From NCBI GenBank assembly GCA_965603355.1, contig CBFDCQ010000007.1:19047-83046 (forward strand): a DNA stretch of 64,000 bases, written 5' to 3'. The position numbers were made by a program, and so were the translations under genes. Source of the DNA: CBFDCQ01 sp965603355 (GTDB taxonomy: Bacteria; Hydrogenedentota; CAZGCA01; CBFDCQ01). The notes under the pieces are model-generated. The model was not told the DNA's origin. It searched no databases and was given only the letters and a program-made list of their open reading frames with translations. Shown here in pieces: positions 24,099 to 32,854 of this stretch; position 1 is the stretch's first letter; every line of letters starts with the position of its first letter.

Positions 24099-25142
24099 TC
24101 ATCTCGTCAGGGTGCTGAGCATGCGCCTCCACAAGCTGCGCCGCGGTGATATCCTGTTGTCGACTTTTGTACCTTCGGGAAACTCGATATCGACGTCAGC
24201 TTCAAGTATATCGGTATTGACGTGTTCAAGTATATCGGTATTGACGTGCATTTCGTCCACCACGTACCGACTGAATTCCCCTTCCCCCCAGCCCGAAGGG
24301 CCAGGAGGGCCATTGGAACGCAGCTCTTTGGTAAACCTGAAAGGCAGCCAGATACCATCCGTAATCTCACGGAGATCACTGCACTTCACGGCGCCGAGGA
24401 GCCTCCCATCCGTGTGGGTCACACGGCTCTCGATTGGAATGTATCCTCTCGTGGGATCAACGGTAAACGTCAACACAGTATCCGGGGCTTCGCGAGGCGT
24501 GTTCTTGAGAATGTAGTACCCACGGTCGTCTCGGGTGATTGTGGCTGTCTCCTGGAGCACCCATCCGCGGTACATGTTCTTGTCTCCATAGAGGGCCGTA
24601 ACCGGCGTTGTCGCCGGACCGCTTGGTTCCGCTTTGATGATCGCGTGAGGCCGATGGCTGGGATCAGCGCACAGCCACTTGGACCATTTGGGGGAGTCTA
24701 CATAAGCCCTATCTGTGACAGATTCGTCAAGTACCTTGTCGCCAACTTTCCTGTTGTATTCTGTCCTGACACTTCGCACGTAGACGCGATCCCCTGCCAT
24801 TCGGGCCGTTCTCTGCACCCGTACCGAAGGCTCGGGCTCTGGCGCACCATTGATGATCTTGAAGCTAGTGATATTGATTCTGGCCTCAAACGTCTTGATT
24901 CGTTCCTCACTCGCGTCAATGAGCGCCATCAACTCCTCGGGTGTGGGTAAATTCATCTCACTTCCCGACTCAGCCGCCCAAGCTCTCGCGGAGTCCCCGA
25001 TGCCTGCCGTGCACAAAGAAGCGCCAAGAATAGTGAGCGCTGCGAAAAGCACTGCAACTAGAAACTGTGCCCTCGTCCATTCCTGTCGCCGGAGCAAACA
25101 ACGGTATAGAAACAACTCTATGATAACTCGTCTCTTTCTCAT
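24099..25142 (-). CDS. Secreted protein of the same paralog family
   Basis: 347 residues from the ATG at 25142, chosen for GGAGG 8 nt upstream. A basic N-terminus precedes a hydrophobic signal segment (about 27-47, ARAQFLVAVLFAALTILGASL). The mature part repeats the family plan: helix LMALIDASEERIKTFEARINI, then beta-rich LTFTVDPTRGYIPIESRVTH and ITDGIWLPFRFTKEL, and the shared closing motif VDIEFPEGTKVDNRI. Just before that motif is an exact 8-residue duplication (HVNTDILE twice), encoded by a 24-bp tandem repeat. attC site 2 follows its stop codon by 55 bp. Function is unknown; periplasmic or surface ligand binding is a guess from fold pattern. Confidence 0.75.
   Translation of the reverse strand: MRKRRVIIELFLYRCLLRRQEWTRAQFLVAVLFAALTILGASLCTAGIGDSARAWAAESGSEMNLPTPEELMALIDASEERIKTFEARINITSFKIINGAPEPEPSVRVQRTARMAGDRVYVRSVRTEYNRKVGDKVLDESVTDRAYVDSPKWSKWLCADPSHRPHAIIKAEPSGPATTPVTALYGDKNMYRGWVLQETATITRDDRGYYILKNTPREAPDTVLTFTVDPTRGYIPIESRVTHTDGRLLGAVKCSDLREITDGIWLPFRFTKELRSNGPPGPSGWGEGEFSRYVVDEMHVNTDILEHVNTDILEADVDIEFPEGTKVDNRISPRRSLWRRMLSTLTR
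24201..24248. repeat. 24-bp perfect tandem duplication inside a coding region
   Basis: Two identical 24-bp units (24201-24224 and 24225-24248, beginning TTCAAGTATATCGG) lie in frame in the minus-strand gene and add eight residues. Confidence 0.95.
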
Positions 25143-25348
25143 CTGTCGATCCTCCTGGACCACCGGCCATATCTAGAAACACCCTCTTATAGAGGTATAT
25201 GACGGCTAATGCAGAAATCGATCAGTTTGAACTGCTTTTGCTTTGGCTTGCGCTTGCCAAAATGCCCTTTAGGTCGCAATGTATCTAGCTAAGAGGATGG
25301 AATTAGGTGGGCCAGAGTCGCGCAAAGCGGTGCGGAAGGGTCAGGCCG

Positions 25349-26377
25349 TCAGCCTATAATCCCATCGTGCACGCGTTGGAGTTCGGCTTCGGTTTCCTGC
25401 ACGAGTTCCTCTATGATGTCCTTGATGGGCATAACTCTGTCGACCAGCCCGACGGACTGGCCCGCCATGAGGGAACCTGCCGATATGTCGCCGTCGATAA
25501 CGGCGCTGCGCAACGCGCCTATCCAGAACTCCTCGACCTGCTGCTGCGCATCGGGGCGGTGGATGGTTCCCTCGTCGAGTTGCTTGATGAGTTCGAGCTG
25601 AAGTCGGCCGAACTCGTCAATGCCCTTGTTGCGTAAGGCGCGAACCGCCACCACCGGCAGTCGGCTATCGAACGCCGGGGTGGATACCGCGTCGCGGGCT
25701 TTGGCGCGAAGAAACGCCTTCTTGAAATCGGGATGCGCACAGCTTTCCTCGGCGACGGCGAACAGAGTGCCCATCTGCACTCCCGCAGCGCCCATGAGGA
25801 ACAGGTGCGCGCACATCCTTCCTGCGGCGATACCGCCGGCAACGAATACCGGCACGTCGGGGATCTCGAACAGCACCTGCTGAAGGAGCACGATGAGGCT
25901 GACGTGGCCGACGTGCCCGCCGGCTTCCATACCCTCGAGAATCAGCGCGTCCACGCCGTAGCGCAACATACGCTTCGCGATAGAATAGGTCGATGCGAAA
26001 CAGAGGACTTTTGCCCCCGCCTCCTTGGCGACCTTTATCTCCCTTTCGCGAGCTATGCTGCCTGCAAAAATCACGAACGGCGGAGTCACCTTCTTGACAA
26101 GCTCGACCTGCTGTTTATATGCGGGTGCAATTGTGATGAGGTTCACGCCGAACGGTTTGTCCGTGAGACCGCGTGTCTCAGCGATCTGCTGCTCCAGAAT
26201 ATCCACGGGCATGTTGCCGCCGGCGAGACAGCCGAACCCGCCCGCGTTACCCACCGCTGCAACAAGCGTCGGGTCGCTGACCCACGTCATCGCACCGCAC
26301 ATGAACGGGTATCGGACACCGAGAAACTCCCGGCCGCGCGCAAAGAACCTGTCAGATAAACACATCTCAGTACCCAT
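25349..26377 (-). CDS. Nitronate monooxygenase / FabK-like FMN enzyme
   Basis: 342-residue TIM-barrel flavoprotein. It opens FLGVRYPFMCGAMTWVSDPTLVAAVGNAGGFGCLAGG and has PFGVNLI, EGMEAGGHVG (catalytic-His region) and VFVAGGIAAGRMCAHLFLMGAAGVQMGTLFAVAEES, the FMN-phosphate-binding end. The family includes nitronate monooxygenases (2-nitropropane dioxygenases) and FabK-type enoyl-ACP reductases, which are hard to separate by sequence alone. The extended C-terminus (about 60 residues after the barrel) fits either. No fab or nitro-metabolism genes are adjacent. The 206-bp gap upstream toward the cassette region holds no recognised feature. Confidence 0.82.
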   Translation of the reverse strand: MGTEMCLSDRFFARGREFLGVRYPFMCGAMTWVSDPTLVAAVGNAGGFGCLAGGNMPVDILEQQIAETRGLTDKPFGVNLITIAPAYKQQVELVKKVTPPFVIFAGSIAREREIKVAKEAGAKVLCFASTYSIAKRMLRYGVDALILEGMEAGGHVGHVSLIVLLQQVLFEIPDVPVFVAGGIAAGRMCAHLFLMGAAGVQMGTLFAVAEESCAHPDFKKAFLRAKARDAVSTPAFDSRLPVVAVRALRNKGIDEFGRLQLELIKQLDEGTIHRPDAQQQVEEFWIGALRSAVIDGDISAGSLMAGQSVGLVDRVMPIKDIIEELVQETEAELQRVHDGIIG

Positions 26378-26574
26378 ATCGGTATCCCTGTTCGTGCCGC
26401 TGCTGGAACATCCTCTCTCCGCAAGGGGATGGTATCAGGGTGTGGATGCACGGATCAAGGCGCACGTGCCGCTGGTGCAGTATTCTTGATGGCACAGGAT
26501 TGGCCCTGCGTCTGCACGGCTGTCACGAATAGTACGTGTGGGATGCGGGAAAGACGCGGCCTATCGCCGTCCGC

Positions 26575-26868
26575 CTACTGTTCACTCTCCTCGAGCTCTG
26601 CCGCCCTTCTCTCAAGCTCTTCAGCCCGCTCGGAAAGATGCCTCTCCATCTCATTGAGCTGTTCAGCGCGCATCTCCATCTCTCTCATGCGCTCCTCGAG
26701 ATGTGCCTCCTGCTCACCGGGGAACTCCCCTTCATGCATTTCAAGCTCTTCGAAACCCTCGTGCTGATCCTCAAACGGGCAGGAATATTGCTTTGTGCCA
26801 AGAGCTACCACGCATCCGGAAAGCACCAACCCGCACAACATCACACATACCAACGTTTGCCACTTCAT
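26575..26868 (-). CDS. Small coiled-coil lipoprotein
   Basis: 97 residues. ATG follows an excellent ribosome-binding site (GAAGGAGGGTG). The signal peptide ends LVLSGC (lipobox Cys19). After an acidic linker, residues about 50-97 form one continuous heptad-like coiled coil (EERMREMEMRAEQLNEMERHLSERAEELERRAAELEE). The design recalls Lpp-type spacers, but the sequence is not Lpp. Envelope location is likely; its function is unknown. Confidence 0.75.
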   Translation of the reverse strand: MKWQTLVCVMLCGLVLSGCVVALGTKQYSCPFEDQHEGFEELEMHEGEFPGEQEAHLEERMREMEMRAEQLNEMERHLSERAEELERRAAELEESEQ

Positions 26869-27049
26869 GCGTCACCCTCCTTCAACCATTATGGAACCGT
26901 CCCCAACAGACTACCACACAGCGCTGCTTCGGTCAACACTGAGCAGGCCACAAAACGCCCCGTTTCACATGGAACCACCACCTACACTATCGCCACGAGA
27001 GCGCAAGAGGTTCCATCACGACATCCGCCGTCGGCTCTCATACCTATGT

Positions 27050-29443
27050 CTATTGGGCCGCTTTCCTGGCCGATACCTCCTCCAACCTCTCCATAAACCG
27101 CACGGTCATGGGGAACTCGCCGGGATACCTGACGAACTCGACGTGACCGTCCATGTACAGCACGTTCGCGCCGCCCGGCAAATGGTGTCCGGGCCGGTCC
27201 CACATGATAGGAATACTGCTCTGCATCACTGCGGAACCTGCCGGGTTGTTAATGTCCGTTATGAAGAACCGTTCTATCCCCTCGCGCAACCGGAAGATCA
27301 CGTCGCCGCCAACGCTGCCTTTCCCAGCGGCCACCTCGATATCCTCGTCGCGCTGCGTGAGGTCGAGAGACTCGTACGCGTCCAGCAGCGCCAACCCTTC
27401 TTCCTCCGTCGTGACTACCCAACCGAGGTAGAAGTAGCTCTCGTCGTTGATCTCGTCCGGTGTCTGAGGCCTTCTGATAGGCTGAGACTCAGGGTCGGAA
27501 GGACAACGCAGGACATTGAGATCGGTCAGATATTCCGGGAAGATCGCGTCACCTTCCGGCGCGAGATTACCTCGCTTGTCGTCTATCACCGGGAACTTCT
27601 CGCCTTTGCTCTCGTTGGCGTACATCTTGAACACGAGCCCCATCTGTTTGAGGTTGTTTTGGCAGGAGGCGCGTTGCGCAGCCTCTCTCGCCCTGCCTAG
27701 TGCAGGCAGCATGATAGCTGCGCCAACGCCCGCCGCGGCGGGGCCAGTCGGACCAACGCCAAGCAACGACGCTCCGCCGAACGGACCGTATGAGGTGCTC
27801 CGAATTCCCTCGGCGTCAACTGTCGTGCTCGATACCGCCGGGAAAAGGTGCCTGCTGATATCCTGTGCCGGCGGGAGCTCAGCCAAGTTTATCGGTATCT
27901 TCTCCTGCGCCGCGTGCAACAGCGGCATAAATCCCATATACATTGTCGTGAAACCGGTCGCGATATCCGAGTAGCTGAACGCGGTATCCGGTCTCGGGAC
28001 GTGCCCGAGAGCCTCTTTCACACTGCGGTTGTCGGCGGCCGACCGCGACTGCGACGTGAGCTGTGACAACGTTGACTGGAGGACCTGTGGGCTGATCGAG
28101 ACCAGCAGACAATCCTGGTAGACCGTGTAACTCGGCATGATAGGAGCTCCGGGCATAGATATGGAGAATATCCGGTGTCCCGAGTATTCCGTCTCCGTGG
28201 GAGGTGGCGCTCCCGAGAGGCTCAGCAGTTTCCCGATCATCTCCTCGGCCCGAGCGCCCTCACGCACCTTCGCGGCAACGAGAATCTGTGGGAGTGGTAT
28301 TGGTGCACCGGACATCCCGACCGCGATCGGTCCGCTGAACATGCCGAAAATGTCTCTCTCGACGCTCAACTCCAACTCGCGCTCGAATTCGGCGACGACT
28401 TCCGCAATATCCTCGGCCCCAGCCGGATCCATCTGTCTTACGGTAGACAGGAATTCCTGCCACAATCCTGCGAAATCGAGCGTGAATGAGCTTACCGAAG
28501 AAACGTTTTCCGGGAAGTATCGCAGCATTTCCGTCACGTTCGATCGGGTCCCGAAGAGTTTCATCACCCCTCGACGCTCGCCCGGCACGTGAATGTACAT
28601 GACGTCCCTGAACCCCTTATCGACAATTGCCGAGCTTAACCCAGCTGATTTCAGGCCCATCAGACCCAGCGCGTTGATTATCTGCGGCACATCCTCATTC
28701 GGTGAAGACTTGATGATGAGATCCATCAACTTCTCTAGATTGAAGAAACTGAAACTCTCGCTCCCCGCGCCTATCTTTGCAGAGATAGCGCGAAACTCAG
28801 GCGAAGTCGCGAGAGAGGCGCGCGGCGGACTGGCCAGGTTGTCCAATAACGACTGCATTGCCTCGCGTCCGGAAGTGCCGGCGCTCAGCACGAACTTGTC
28901 TCTCGGGAAGCAATAGCAGACCTGCATGCCGTCGACGGCATACATCGTGATCTCCAGCCCGCTATAGGTGCTGGTTTGCTTCTCGCTCAGCGGCATTTGC
29001 CCACGGAGCCTCACCTCGATTGCGGGCAGCAGCTTCTTCAGCGTTTCCGCTTTGTCCGGTTCAATATCCGCAACTAGGACAGCGCCAATCTTCTCCGCTT
29101 CGATGTCCAGTTGCGTGAGGGCAAATACTATTTGGCCGGAGAAGATGCTGCCGATCTTCTCCAGGGACAGCCCGAGTTCCTGCTCGGCTCTCTCCCTCCC
29201 CTGTTCCTTGATACCGTCAATTACCCGCCTGACAGACGGCTCCTGCCCAATGTCGTACAGAGCTGTCCCCTCGAACTTCTGACGGTACGACGGCAGATCG
29301 TTAGCGGAAATGTACACGAACGTATCTTCCGGCAAGTATTGTTCCAGACCGCCGCGCGCGGAAGCATCAGCGGCACCGAGAAGACACGTTGTCGCTACCA
29401 AAAACCACGCAACACACCGGACACCTCGTCTTGTCTTGCTCAT
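27050..29443 (-). CDS. Large secreted protein: DUF3352-like N-terminal domain fused to a pseudopilin-like DUF1559/H-x-DG region
   Basis: 797 residues from ATG 29443 (GGAGAAG upstream), with a Sec signal peptide ending ADASA. Residues about 30-530 match the DUF3352-like pattern of long beta-alpha repeats (EQYLPEDTFVYISANDLPSYRQKFEGTALYDI..., FGMFSGPIAVGMSG). Around residues 560-590 is a short hydrophobic stretch and ALGRAREAAQRASCQNNLKQMGLVFKMYANE, the segment that follows the N-terminal helix in DUF1559 and type II pseudopilins, here placed internally. The C-terminus has HHLPGGANVLYMDGHVEFVRYPG, an H-x(10)-DG variant of the H-X9-DG motif. It looks like a fusion of two envelope modules; function is unknown. 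Confidence 0.78.
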   Translation of the reverse strand: MSKTRRGVRCVAWFLVATTCLLGAADASARGGLEQYLPEDTFVYISANDLPSYRQKFEGTALYDIGQEPSVRRVIDGIKEQGRERAEQELGLSLEKIGSIFSGQIVFALTQLDIEAEKIGAVLVADIEPDKAETLKKLLPAIEVRLRGQMPLSEKQTSTYSGLEITMYAVDGMQVCYCFPRDKFVLSAGTSGREAMQSLLDNLASPPRASLATSPEFRAISAKIGAGSESFSFFNLEKLMDLIIKSSPNEDVPQIINALGLMGLKSAGLSSAIVDKGFRDVMYIHVPGERRGVMKLFGTRSNVTEMLRYFPENVSSVSSFTLDFAGLWQEFLSTVRQMDPAGAEDIAEVVAEFERELELSVERDIFGMFSGPIAVGMSGAPIPLPQILVAAKVREGARAEEMIGKLLSLSGAPPPTETEYSGHRIFSISMPGAPIMPSYTVYQDCLLVSISPQVLQSTLSQLTSQSRSAADNRSVKEALGHVPRPDTAFSYSDIATGFTTMYMGFMPLLHAAQEKIPINLAELPPAQDISRHLFPAVSSTTVDAEGIRSTSYGPFGGASLLGVGPTGPAAAGVGAAIMLPALGRAREAAQRASCQNNLKQMGLVFKMYANESKGEKFPVIDDKRGNLAPEGDAIFPEYLTDLNVLRCPSDPESQPIRRPQTPDEINDESYFYLGWVVTTEEEGLALLDAYESLDLTQRDEDIEVAAGKGSVGGDVIFRLREGIERFFITDINNPAGSAVMQSSIPIMWDRPGHHLPGGANVLYMDGHVEFVRYPGEFPMTVRFMERLEEVSARKAAQ

Positions 29444-30065
29444 CTTTCGCTTCTCCTCTCTCAACTCCGTCCCACCTCACAAAACGAACATTACCCGTAG
29501 CCTGTCAGGCTCTCACCGAGACTTCTGCCCTTCTATGATCTGGAGCGCCCTCCGCGACGTTGCAGATGTGGCGGGCTCTCCACTCGAACAATGGCACTGT
29601 CCATAGATGGAAGACTCAACTGCGTGGACCTGACACTCGTTATACATACACCGAATTCGTGCATTTTATTCGGAAAAGCAACCAATCAACATCTTCTTCA
29701 GCCGTGCGATATTGCTTGCTCAGGTCTGGCAAGAGAAGGCGATTGCCCCAAATCCGTTGGCAGTATATCACATTGTACTCTGGACCCGCTAGAACAAAGT
29801 GTGGTCTTGCACGATTGCGATACTGATGCGCTTGTAATGTTCGAGCATCGATTCACTCCACAACAAGTTGTCGACAAGGAACGCCGCGCGGCAACTTCCT
29901 GGTCTTCTAGGATTTGACATCACTTCTGTCTTGGTGTTAGAATGAGTCTCGAAACGGTTGAGCCGTATCCCGTTGTAAACACGGCGGTTCCCGCGAATTC
30001 CGTGGGTTGTGGTGAGGAACGGTATTCAGGTCGCCGTTCTTACGGACGCTTTTTCAGGTGGGGTC
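29444..30065. other. 622-bp divergent intergenic region, lower in GC
   Basis: Apart from the lysA promoter at 29914-29943 I see no gene, RNA or repeat. The sequence from about 29600 to 29880 is visibly more AT-rich than its flanks. Short open frames there show no protein-like features. Confidence 0.5.
29914..29943 (+). promoter_or_regulatory. Candidate sigma70 promoter for lysA
   Basis: A perfect TTGACA, an 18-nt spacer and TAGAAT. It is about 120 nt upstream of the GTG start at 30066, leaving a leader in which no known lysine riboswitch could be recognised. Confidence 0.65.
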
Positions 30066-31328
30066 GTGCATTACTTCCAGTATTCTAACAGCATGCTATT
30101 CTGCGAAGATGCCCCGGTCACAAGGATAGCTGACGAGGTAGGCACCCCGCTCTATCTCTACAGTCAGGGCACATTCCTGCGGCACTACCGTCGTCTGGAC
30201 GAAGCGTTGAGCGAAATCGAACATATCATCTGTTTCGCGCTGAAGGCCAATCCCAACGTGGCCGTGAGCCGAGTCCTGGCGCGCGAGGGCGCAGGCGCAG
30301 AGGTGGTTTCGGGAGGTGAACTGTACCGCGCTCTCACGGCGGGCGTTCCCGGCGACAAAATAGTGTTCAATGGAAACGGGAAGACCGAGGCTGAACTCGA
30401 CTACGCTCTCGACAGCGACATTCTCATGTTCTGCGTGGATTCCGAGCAGGAACTCGATCTGCTCAACGCGGTCGCACAACGCGCCGGGCGAAAAGCGCCA
30501 ATAGCGGTAAGGCTGAACCCGGACATACCGGTCGAGACGCACCCGTATGTGGCAACGGGCTTGAAGGAGAGCAAATTCGGCCTTCAGATAGACCGTGCGA
30601 TGGCGTGTTACGAGTTTGCCGCACGCGCGGACAACCTCGAGGTGGTCGGAATTCACGCGCATCTGGGCTCGCAGCTGCTGGATGTTGCCCCGTTTGAGGA
30701 GTGCGTCTCGAGGCTCGCCGGAGCGGTTAGAGAACTGAAAGAACGGAGTATTGATATTCGCTACATTGATCTGGGCGGCGGGCTCGGCATCAGGTACAAC
30801 GACGAGGAACCCCTCTCTTACGAGAAGTATGCTGACACCGTAGCCCCCTATGCACGGGATGCAGGCTGCACCATACTGTTGGAGCCCGGCAGATCCATTG
30901 TCGGGAACGCAGGCATTCTGCTGACCCGCGTGCTCTACGTCAAACAAAGCTATGAGAAAACGTTCGTGGTGGTAGATGCCGCGATGAACGATCTCGTAAG
31001 GCCGGCCATGTACGGCTCGTACCACGAGATTGTTCCCGTCGCCGAACCGAATCATGGGCATGAGAAAACGCGGGCCGACGTCGTCGGCGGAATATGCGAA
31101 TCGGGCGATTTTCTTGCGCGCGACAGAGATATCGCCCCGGTCAAAGCGGGCGATCTGCTCGCCGTGATGAGTGCCGGGGCGTACGGTGCCGCTATGAGTT
31201 CGACGTACAATTCGCGGCCGCTTGTTCCGGAGGTGCTCGTTTCTGGCGACACGTTCAAGGTTATCAGAAGGCGCCAGTCTTACGAGGAGATGATCTCGCT
31301 CGAAGTCGAGGACGAGGTCGATGACTGA
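30066..31328 (+). CDS. lysA: Diaminopimelate decarboxylase
   Basis: PLP enzyme converting meso-diaminopimelate to lysine, the last step of lysine synthesis. The GTG at 30066 (reading MHYFQYSNSMLFCEDAPV) is chosen because AGGTGGGG lies just upstream and the family begins this way; the longer frame from 30009 overlaps leader sequence. The 420-residue protein has FALKANPN (PLP Lys), HAHLGSQ, the Gly-rich DLGGGLGIRY (phosphate binding), EPGRSIVGNAG, CESGD (catalytic Cys) and GAYGAAMSSTYNSRP. It is followed after 20 bp by an MCE gene, then radA-disA, in what may be one transcript. Confidence 0.95.
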   Translation: MHYFQYSNSMLFCEDAPVTRIADEVGTPLYLYSQGTFLRHYRRLDEALSEIEHIICFALKANPNVAVSRVLAREGAGAEVVSGGELYRALTAGVPGDKIVFNGNGKTEAELDYALDSDILMFCVDSEQELDLLNAVAQRAGRKAPIAVRLNPDIPVETHPYVATGLKESKFGLQIDRAMACYEFAARADNLEVVGIHAHLGSQLLDVAPFEECVSRLAGAVRELKERSIDIRYIDLGGGLGIRYNDEEPLSYEKYADTVAPYARDAGCTILLEPGRSIVGNAGILLTRVLYVKQSYEKTFVVVDAAMNDLVRPAMYGSYHEIVPVAEPNHGHEKTRADVVGGICESGDFLARDRDIAPVKAGDLLAVMSAGAYGAAMSSTYNSRPLVPEVLVSGDTFKVIRRRQSYEEMISLEVEDEVDD

Positions 31329-31348
31329 CCGCGTGCGGAGGAGACTCA

Positions 31349-32779
31349 ATGAAACTTGAAGTCCGAGTCGGACTGCTTGTGGCGGTTGCGCTGGCCGTCG
31401 CCATGACGATGGTACTCCTCATAGGGCAGTTCTCATGGTTCCAACGGTTCTATACGATATACGCCGATTTCACGGATATTGAGACCCTCAACGCGGATTC
31501 GCCCGTTCGGCTGGCGGGCCTGAAAGTCGGGCGGGTACGCGACGTACAGCTGAGCGGCGATAAGGTGCGTGTGGCGATGCTGATTAAGGAAGGCGTTCCC
31601 ATACGAGCGGACTCTCCAATAACGATAACTACCGGTTTGATACTCGGCGAAACCTACGTGCGGATAAGTATTGGGTCCCCGACAGCTCTGCTCCTTGAAG
31701 ATGGAGCGATTGTGCAGGGAACGGATCCCGTCTCCACGGACAGATTGGTCGAAACGGTGCAGGGCGTCGCGGAGCGAATAGATACCTTGACGACGTCGGT
31801 CAGCGAGGTCCTCGGCGAAAGCGAGAAAGCCGACCTTAGAGAAGTAGTTGCCGCGATGCGCAGGATAACGGATAATCTGGACAGAATAACCGGCGACAAT
31901 GAAGACGATGTGCGCGAAACCATACTCGCCTACAAGCAGGTTGCGTCGGATCTATCGGAGAATCTCAACAGGCTGTCGGAGAATACTCTCGAGCTCGTCG
32001 ATAAACTCAACGATGTGGTGGACGAGAACAGATCTGATGTCAGGGAGGCGACCGACGCGCTGAGTCGCGTCGGACCGCAGCTCGACGAGACGATCGGCAA
32101 GCTGGACGGAATCGTAGACAAGATCCAGGCGGGGGAAGGCACCATTGGCAAGCTCGTTGCCGAGGAGACAATATACGACGATGCCAGACTCGCCCTGGGA
32201 GACGCACGCGACGCGTTTGTCTCAGTTGAGCAGGCTGCCAAGGGGGCGGAAGAGTTTCTCGCTCCAGTTGCGGGAGCCGCCCGTAAGGCTGAGGAGATCA
32301 GATTGCTGTGGCTTGTCGGGCTTGACAGAGACGTCACTCAATCTTTCGGACGAGCTGACGGCGGTATCAAGATACAAACCTCGGACAAGAAATACTACGT
32401 GCTCGGAGGTAATCATCTCAACGCCGACGACGAGGAGGACGAGGATAAGGACGACGAGAGAGATCAGATAAGCTATGACGGATACATGGGGTACAGTTTC
32501 GGATTGCCCAACACCTATTTCCGGTTCGGCATGATGGAAGGCGGCGGGGGCATCGGTGTTGAGCATTACCTGGCCTCAGATAAACTCAGATTGACCCTGG
32601 ACGGTTTTGTCAACGAGGGTGGTACTCAGGCCAAGATGGGGGCCGAATACTGGTTTAACGACAATCTGGCGATGCGAGTGGGGCTGCATAGAGTGCCGGA
32701 TGAGCCGGCGGTCAGGCTGGGATTGCGTGTCGAGTTCCAGGACGACGACCTGAAGAATCTGCTCAGGACGTTCAGGTAG
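31349..32779 (+). CDS. MlaD/MCE-family protein with a beta-rich C-terminal domain
   Basis: 476 residues. A single N-terminal membrane anchor (about 7-26) is followed by one MCE domain (IYADFTDIETLNADSPVRLAGLKVGRVRDVQLSG..., about 38-115), the module that forms hexameric lipid-transfer rings. A long helical region follows (about 125-310, with many Asp, Leu and Asn), which would form a tube or needle, then a linker rich in Asp/Glu. The last roughly 110 residues are alternating strands (YMGYSFGLPNTYFRFGMMEGGGGIGVEHYL...LRLTLDGFVNEGG), as in outer-membrane barrels. Such one-piece MCE proteins could bridge inner to outer membrane. No MlaE/MlaF partners are adjacent. Confidence 0.85.
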   Translation: MKLEVRVGLLVAVALAVAMTMVLLIGQFSWFQRFYTIYADFTDIETLNADSPVRLAGLKVGRVRDVQLSGDKVRVAMLIKEGVPIRADSPITITTGLILGETYVRISIGSPTALLLEDGAIVQGTDPVSTDRLVETVQGVAERIDTLTTSVSEVLGESEKADLREVVAAMRRITDNLDRITGDNEDDVRETILAYKQVASDLSENLNRLSENTLELVDKLNDVVDENRSDVREATDALSRVGPQLDETIGKLDGIVDKIQAGEGTIGKLVAEETIYDDARLALGDARDAFVSVEQAAKGAEEFLAPVAGAARKAEEIRLLWLVGLDRDVTQSFGRADGGIKIQTSDKKYYVLGGNHLNADDEEDEDKDDERDQISYDGYMGYSFGLPNTYFRFGMMEGGGGIGVEHYLASDKLRLTLDGFVNEGGTQAKMGAEYWFNDNLAMRVGLHRVPDEPAVRLGLRVEFQDDDLKNLLRTFR

Positions 32780-32854
32780 CAGAAGACCGGTCACCACGCG
32801 TGCGCCGGCCAGACGCCTTTGGCGGAAGCTGAGTTATCGACCGGAAGGCAGGAC

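Noticed and set aside
25143..25348. An attI site or cassette promoter upstream of the first paralog gene
   Set aside because: No GTTRRRY core with partner box and no integrase gene nearby. Only an ordinary spacer is seen.
29591..29917. 108-residue open frame in the gap before lysA
   Set aside because: No ribosome-binding site, no recognisable motif or signal peptide; it ends inside the lysA promoter.
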